Part shown: positions 60,922-64,000 of the stretch, one piece after another | How positions within the stretch are numbered: position 1 is the stretch's first letter | How the letters are laid out: every line of letters begins with the position of its first letter | NCBI GenBank assembly: GCA_947455465.1 | Contig: CANGNS010000001.1 | Coordinates: forward strand, 186,001 to 250,000 | Reading direction: 5' to 3' | Origin: Comamonadaceae bacterium | GTDB lineage: Bacteria; Pseudomonadota; Gammaproteobacteria; Burkholderiales; Burkholderiaceae_C | Length of the DNA: 64,000 bases | Translations under genes and position numbers: made by a program | The notes under the pieces: model-generated | Database searches by the model: none | Told to the model about the DNA's origin: nothing | Seen by the model: the letters and a program-made list of their open reading frames with translations, nothing else

Positions 60922-61695
60922 ATGACACAAGCGCCCGCATTTGCACAGCACGTGGTCCTGGTGACCGGTGGCACCAAGGGCATTGGGCGCGCCATTGCCG
61001 AGGGCTTTTTGCAGGAAGGCGCCCAGGTCGTGGTGTGCGCCCGCACCCCGGTGGCGCATATGCCCCAAGCTGGTGAACGCCGGGCCGAATTCATAGCCTG
61101 CGATGTGCGCGAGGCCGACGCGCTGCGCGCCCTGGTGGCCGACATCGTGGCGCGCCACGGGCGCCTCGATGTGCTGATCCACAACGCCGGTGGCAGCCCG
61201 CCGGTCCAAGCGGCCACCGTCTCACCCCGCTTTCACGAAGGCGTGATCCGTCTGAACCTGAGCGCGGCCATGCACGCAGCGCAGGCGGCCAATGCGGTCA
61301 TGCAAACCCAGGAGCGTGGCGGCGTCATTGTTTTTATCGGCAGCGTCAGCGGCTTGCGACCCTCGCCCGGCAGCGCGGTCTACGGCGCGGCCAAGGCAGC
61401 GGTGATCAGCCTGGCCAGCTCGCTGGCCGTGGAGTGGGCCCCCAAGGTACGGGTGCTGGCAGTCAGCCCCGGCTTGGTGCGCACCGAGCAATCGCACATC
61501 CACTATGGCGATGAAAAAGGCATTGCGGCAGTGAGCGCCACCATTCCGCTGGGCCGCATGGCGGACCCGGCCGATGTCGCGCAAGCCTGCCTGTACGCGG
61601 CCTCCTCCCGCGCCAGTTATTTGAGCGGCACCAATATTTTGTTGCACGGCGGCGGCGAGCGGCCGGCCTTTCTCGATGCAGCCCAAGGACCTTGA
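60922..61695 (+). CDS. SDR-family oxidoreductase, steroid cluster
   Basis: This 257-aa SDR has TGGTKGIGRAIAEGFLQEGA, a VCARTP segment after the second strand (NADP hint), LIHNAGG in place of NNAG, FIGSVSG for the catalytic Ser and YGAAKAAV. Only 34 bp separate its ATG from the inverted repeat, so its transcript may be leaderless. It heads the side-chain operon with the MaoC-DUF35 protein and an acyl-CoA dehydrogenase. It probably oxidises a hydroxyacyl or ring hydroxyl. Confidence 0.78.
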   Translation: MTQAPAFAQHVVLVTGGTKGIGRAIAEGFLQEGAQVVVCARTPVAHMPQAGERRAEFIACDVREADALRALVADIVARHGRLDVLIHNAGGSPPVQAATVSPRFHEGVIRLNLSAAMHAAQAANAVMQTQERGGVIVFIGSVSGLRPSPGSAVYGAAKAAVISLASSLAVEWAPKVRVLAVSPGLVRTEQSHIHYGDEKGIAAVSATIPLGRMADPADVAQACLYAASSRASYLSGTNILLHGGGERPAFLDAAQGP

Positions 61696-61724
61696 CACCA
61701 TGAACCAGAAGCAGGAGTACGCGC

Positions 61725-62675
61725 GTGGCTGAACCTTCATGGATGGACAGCGCCCGCGCGCTGGTCGGAAAAGAATACGGGCGTGTTTATGCCTGGGACA
61801 AAGTCAACGCGCCCATGATCCGCCAATGGTGCGAAATCATGGGGGTCGACGCGGCGCCATACCTGGTCGAGGGTGCCGTCCATGCGCCCGAGGCCATGCT
61901 GCAAGTGTGGTGCATGGAGGGCTTTACGCTCAACAACTACCCGCCTGGCTCCACCACCGAGAACCCCTACGAAGTCCTCAAACTGATGGAGGCCCAGGGC
62001 CTGGCCTCGGTGGTCGCTGTCAATTCCGAGCTCCAATTTAGCCGCGCCGTGCGCGAGGGCGAACGCCTGTACTACACCACGCGTTTGGACACCATCAGCC
62101 CCGAGAAAACCACCGCGCTGGGCACTGGCTACTTTGTTACTTTGGTAATGCGCTATTTCTCGGAAATCGCCAGCGGCGACGAAGAGGTCGGCCAACTGTT
62201 GTTCCGCGTTTTTAAATTCAAGCCTGCGCAGGCTGCAGCGCCTAGCGCGCCGGCCAGCGCACCAGCCAAGCCCAAGCGCCCGGCGCCCGGCATCAGCGAC
62301 GACACCCGGTTTTTCTGGGAAGGCGCGCGCGCGGGCCAGTTGCGTATTCAGCGCTGCACAGCCTGCGGCACCCTGCGCCACCCACCCGGCCCGGTTTGCC
62401 CGCAGTGCCACTCGTTTGAGTGGGACGCCGTCACCGCCAGCGGGCGGGGGACGGTGTATTCCTTTGTGGTCATGCATTACCCCGAGGTGCCGCCTTTTGA
62501 GCACCCCAACCCGATTGCGCTGATCGAACTCGAAGAAGGCACGCGCCTGATCACCCAACTGGTCGGCGTAGCCCCAGGCGATGTGCGCATCGGCCAAAAA
62601 GTACAGGTGGAATTTCACACCTATGACGGCGACCTGGTGCTGCCGCAATTTCGGCCCGTGCCGGACGCCCGCTAA
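61725..62675 (+). CDS. MaoC-DUF35 didomain steroid enoyl-CoA hydratase (ChsH2-like)
   Basis: The 316-aa fusion has an N-terminal FAS1/MaoC-like hot-dog domain (about residues 1-160; MIRQWCEIMGVDAAPYLVEG). A Pro/Ala linker (about 165-190) leads to a C-terminal DUF35 domain with an intact zinc ribbon CTACGTLRHPPGPVCPQC and the OB fold GRGTVYSFVVMHYPEV. ChsH2 forms a hydratase with the single-domain ChsH1 and also supplies the DUF35 scaffold for Ltp2. A ChsH1-like gene begins at the window end. The GTG at 61725 has AGGAG 7 bp upstream. Its domain order is the reverse of that at 45642. Confidence 0.85.
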   Translation: MAEPSWMDSARALVGKEYGRVYAWDKVNAPMIRQWCEIMGVDAAPYLVEGAVHAPEAMLQVWCMEGFTLNNYPPGSTTENPYEVLKLMEAQGLASVVAVNSELQFSRAVREGERLYYTTRLDTISPEKTTALGTGYFVTLVMRYFSEIASGDEEVGQLLFRVFKFKPAQAAAPSAPASAPAKPKRPAPGISDDTRFFWEGARAGQLRIQRCTACGTLRHPPGPVCPQCHSFEWDAVTASGRGTVYSFVVMHYPEVPPFEHPNPIALIELEEGTRLITQLVGVAPGDVRIGQKVQVEFHTYDGDLVLPQFRPVPDAR

Positions 62676-62702
62676 GCCCCTCTGCCCCCACCAAGCCATC
62701 CC

Positions 62703-63860
62703 ATGAACTTTGAACTGACAGACGACCAAAAAGCCTTTGCCGACATGGCCGCAGGCCTGTTTGCCGATTACTGCAGCGACGATCAACTGCGCGCGCATGA
62801 CAGCGGCCAAGCACCCTTTATGCAGGACTTGTGGAAGCAGTGCCTTGCTGCGGGCCTGCATACCGTCTTGGTGCCAGAGCAACGCAGTGGCCTTGGCCTG
62901 GGGTTGACCGAGCTGATGGGCATTCTGGAACAACAAGGCCACGCTTTGGCCCATGTGCCCTTGTGGGAACAACAAGTAGGCCTGGCCGCGCTCGCGCATT
63001 TTGGCGTTGCCGCACCGGACGGACTGTGGCAGGCCTTGATGCAGGACGGCAGCCCGCTGGCGCTGTCCTTGGCGGCACTGTCTGACAGCCGAGGCGCTGC
63101 CCTGCAGGTGCACAAAATAGATACGGGATGGCGCTTGCGCGGCCACGCCCCGGCGGTGAATCTGGGCCAAAGCGCACGCTTTGCGCTGCTGGCTGGCGCG
63201 CTTGACGGCCAGATGCGACTGCTCATGGTGGACCTGGACGCCGCCGGCGTGGCCCGCACTACGGGCCGCAGCCAGCACCACCTGGAGGTGGCCGACCTGG
63301 ACTTTCACGACTGCCCCCTGGCTGCCTGGCAGGTGCTGCCCCAAGCCGCCCTGCCCTGGGTGAACGAGCGCGCCGCAGCCTGCCTGGCAGCCCTGCAACT
63401 GGGCGTCACCCAAGCGCATTTGCGCCGCACCGTGGACTACGTCAGCGAGCGCCAGCAATTTGGCCGGGCCATTGGCAGCTTTCAATTGGTCAGCGGCCAA
63501 ATGGCCGATGGCTACATCGCCTTAGAGGCGCTGCGCAGTGCGCTGTGGCAACTGGTGTACCGCCTCGATGCCGGTCTGGGCGCCGCGCCGCAAGCCTTGG
63601 CCACCCGCGTGCTGGCCAACGATGCCGGCCACTTTGCCGGCCATATGGCCCAGCATGTCCACGGGGGTATTGGCGTGGACCTGACCTACCCTATCCACCG
63701 CTTTTTGTACTGGAGCCGCGCTTTGGGCGCCGCTTTAGGCGGCAGCGAGCACCCGTTGGCCGCTTTGGGCGACTGGCTGGCCAGCCACGACGCGCTGGGC
63801 TGGAAATACGACGCGCCCGAAGATGGCGCAGCACAGGAGGCCGTGCATGCAAGTGTTTGA
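62703..63860 (+). CDS. Acyl-CoA dehydrogenase, steroid side-chain type subunit
   Basis: This 385-aa protein has the ACAD N-terminus (LTDDQKAFADMAAGLFADY), a weak middle domain, and the C-terminal domain YVSERQQFGRAIGSFQLVSGQ and QHVHGGIGVDLTYPIHRFLYW. It lacks the S-E-P-x-x-G-S-D motif, so it looks like the non-FAD-contacting partner of a heteromeric enzyme. That partner may lie past the right edge. It is wedged between a ChsH2-like and a ChsH1-like gene, overlapping the latter by 14 bp. It probably acts on the steroid side chain. Confidence 0.82.
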   Translation: MNFELTDDQKAFADMAAGLFADYCSDDQLRAHDSGQAPFMQDLWKQCLAAGLHTVLVPEQRSGLGLGLTELMGILEQQGHALAHVPLWEQQVGLAALAHFGVAAPDGLWQALMQDGSPLALSLAALSDSRGAALQVHKIDTGWRLRGHAPAVNLGQSARFALLAGALDGQMRLLMVDLDAAGVARTTGRSQHHLEVADLDFHDCPLAAWQVLPQAALPWVNERAAACLAALQLGVTQAHLRRTVDYVSERQQFGRAIGSFQLVSGQMADGYIALEALRSALWQLVYRLDAGLGAAPQALATRVLANDAGHFAGHMAQHVHGGIGVDLTYPIHRFLYWSRALGAALGGSEHPLAALGDWLASHDALGWKYDAPEDGAAQEAVHASV

Positions 63861-64000
63861 TGCCATTGAAGTAGGCCAGGCCATGGAGGCCCTGGACGTG
63901 CCGATCACGGCAGCCCTGATCACCGGCGGTGCTATTGCCACGCGCGACTATTTTCCTGGCCATATTGATCTGGAAGCTGCGCGCGCGCTGGGCTCGCAGG
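63847..64000 (+). CDS. MaoC-like hydratase (ChsH1-like), 3'-partial
   Basis: The first 51 residues are visible (MQVFDAIEVGQAMEALDVPI onward). They carry TRDYFPGHIDLEAARALGS, the hot-dog-hydratase segment with the Asp/His pair (D-Y-F-P-G-H). It starts inside the end of the acyl-CoA dehydrogenase gene and runs off the window. Pairing with the MaoC-DUF35 protein two genes upstream would form a ChsH1-ChsH2-type hydratase. Confidence 0.7.
   Translation, partial: MQVFDAIEVGQAMEALDVPITAALITGGAIATRDYFPGHIDLEAARALGSQ

Noticed and set aside
1..64000. tRNA, rRNA, CRISPR arrays, insertion sequences, phage genes
   Set aside because: No cloverleaf, repeat-spacer pattern, transposase or phage motif was seen on either strand.

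Overview
The window looks like chromosomal DNA of a high-GC betaproteobacterium, probably Burkholderiales and Comamonadaceae-like. The evidence is the protein style, tightly packed co-oriented operons with ATGA/GTGA overlaps, a yqjD-yqjE-type cassette, and a steroid catabolic cluster of the Comamonas tes/scd type. I see no rRNA, tRNA, insertion sequence, phage or CRISPR array. No gene-free stretch exceeds about 250 bases.

Left part (1-11.7 kb): a peptidoglycan-fragment (muropeptide) salvage island. It holds a GHL10-family glycoside hydrolase, a BadF-type amino-sugar kinase, an L-Ala-D/L-Glu epimerase-like enzyme, an exported SxxK serine hydrolase, a MurA homologue (opposite strand) with Asp at the usual catalytic Cys, and a five-gene peptide ABC importer. 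From 11.7 to 15.3 kb come a 2OG-Fe(II) oxygenase, an alpha/beta hydrolase, a yqjD/yqjE stress-membrane cassette behind a perfect FNR-type box, and an NAD(P)HX dehydratase.

Right part (15.3-64 kb): steroid, probably bile-acid, catabolism. Uptake: an MFS permease and a TonB receptor. Rings A/B: KstD, KshB, HsaA/HsaB, TesB/HsaC, TesD/HsaD and TesE. Rings C/D: FadD3-type ligase, IpdA, IpdB, IpdC, IpdF, EchA20, an acyl-CoA dehydrogenase pair and FadA6-type thiolase. Side chain: an Ltp2-like aldolase, two MaoC/DUF35 didomain proteins of opposite domain order, an acyl-CoA dehydrogenase and a second MaoC protein cut by the window end. An SDR-SDR-SnoaL-OYE operon (26.1-29.3 kb) resembles the logic of 7-alpha-dehydroxylation. 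A TauD-type dioxygenase is divergent from it, and an amidase-signature hydrolase sits in the ring C/D operon. KshA and the HsaF/HsaG pair are not in the window.

The most notable signal is regulatory. An 18-bp inverted repeat, NTMGTCY-N4-GGACGAT, occurs in front of seven steroid transcription units, and a degenerate eighth copy lies before hsaB. A -10-like hexamer sits 21-22 bp downstream of nearly every copy. This puts the repeat centre near -42.5, the position used by LuxR-type activators. A LuxR-family protein with a PAS-like region (43170-44318, TeiR/TesR-like) lies in the middle of the cluster and is the obvious candidate to bind it.
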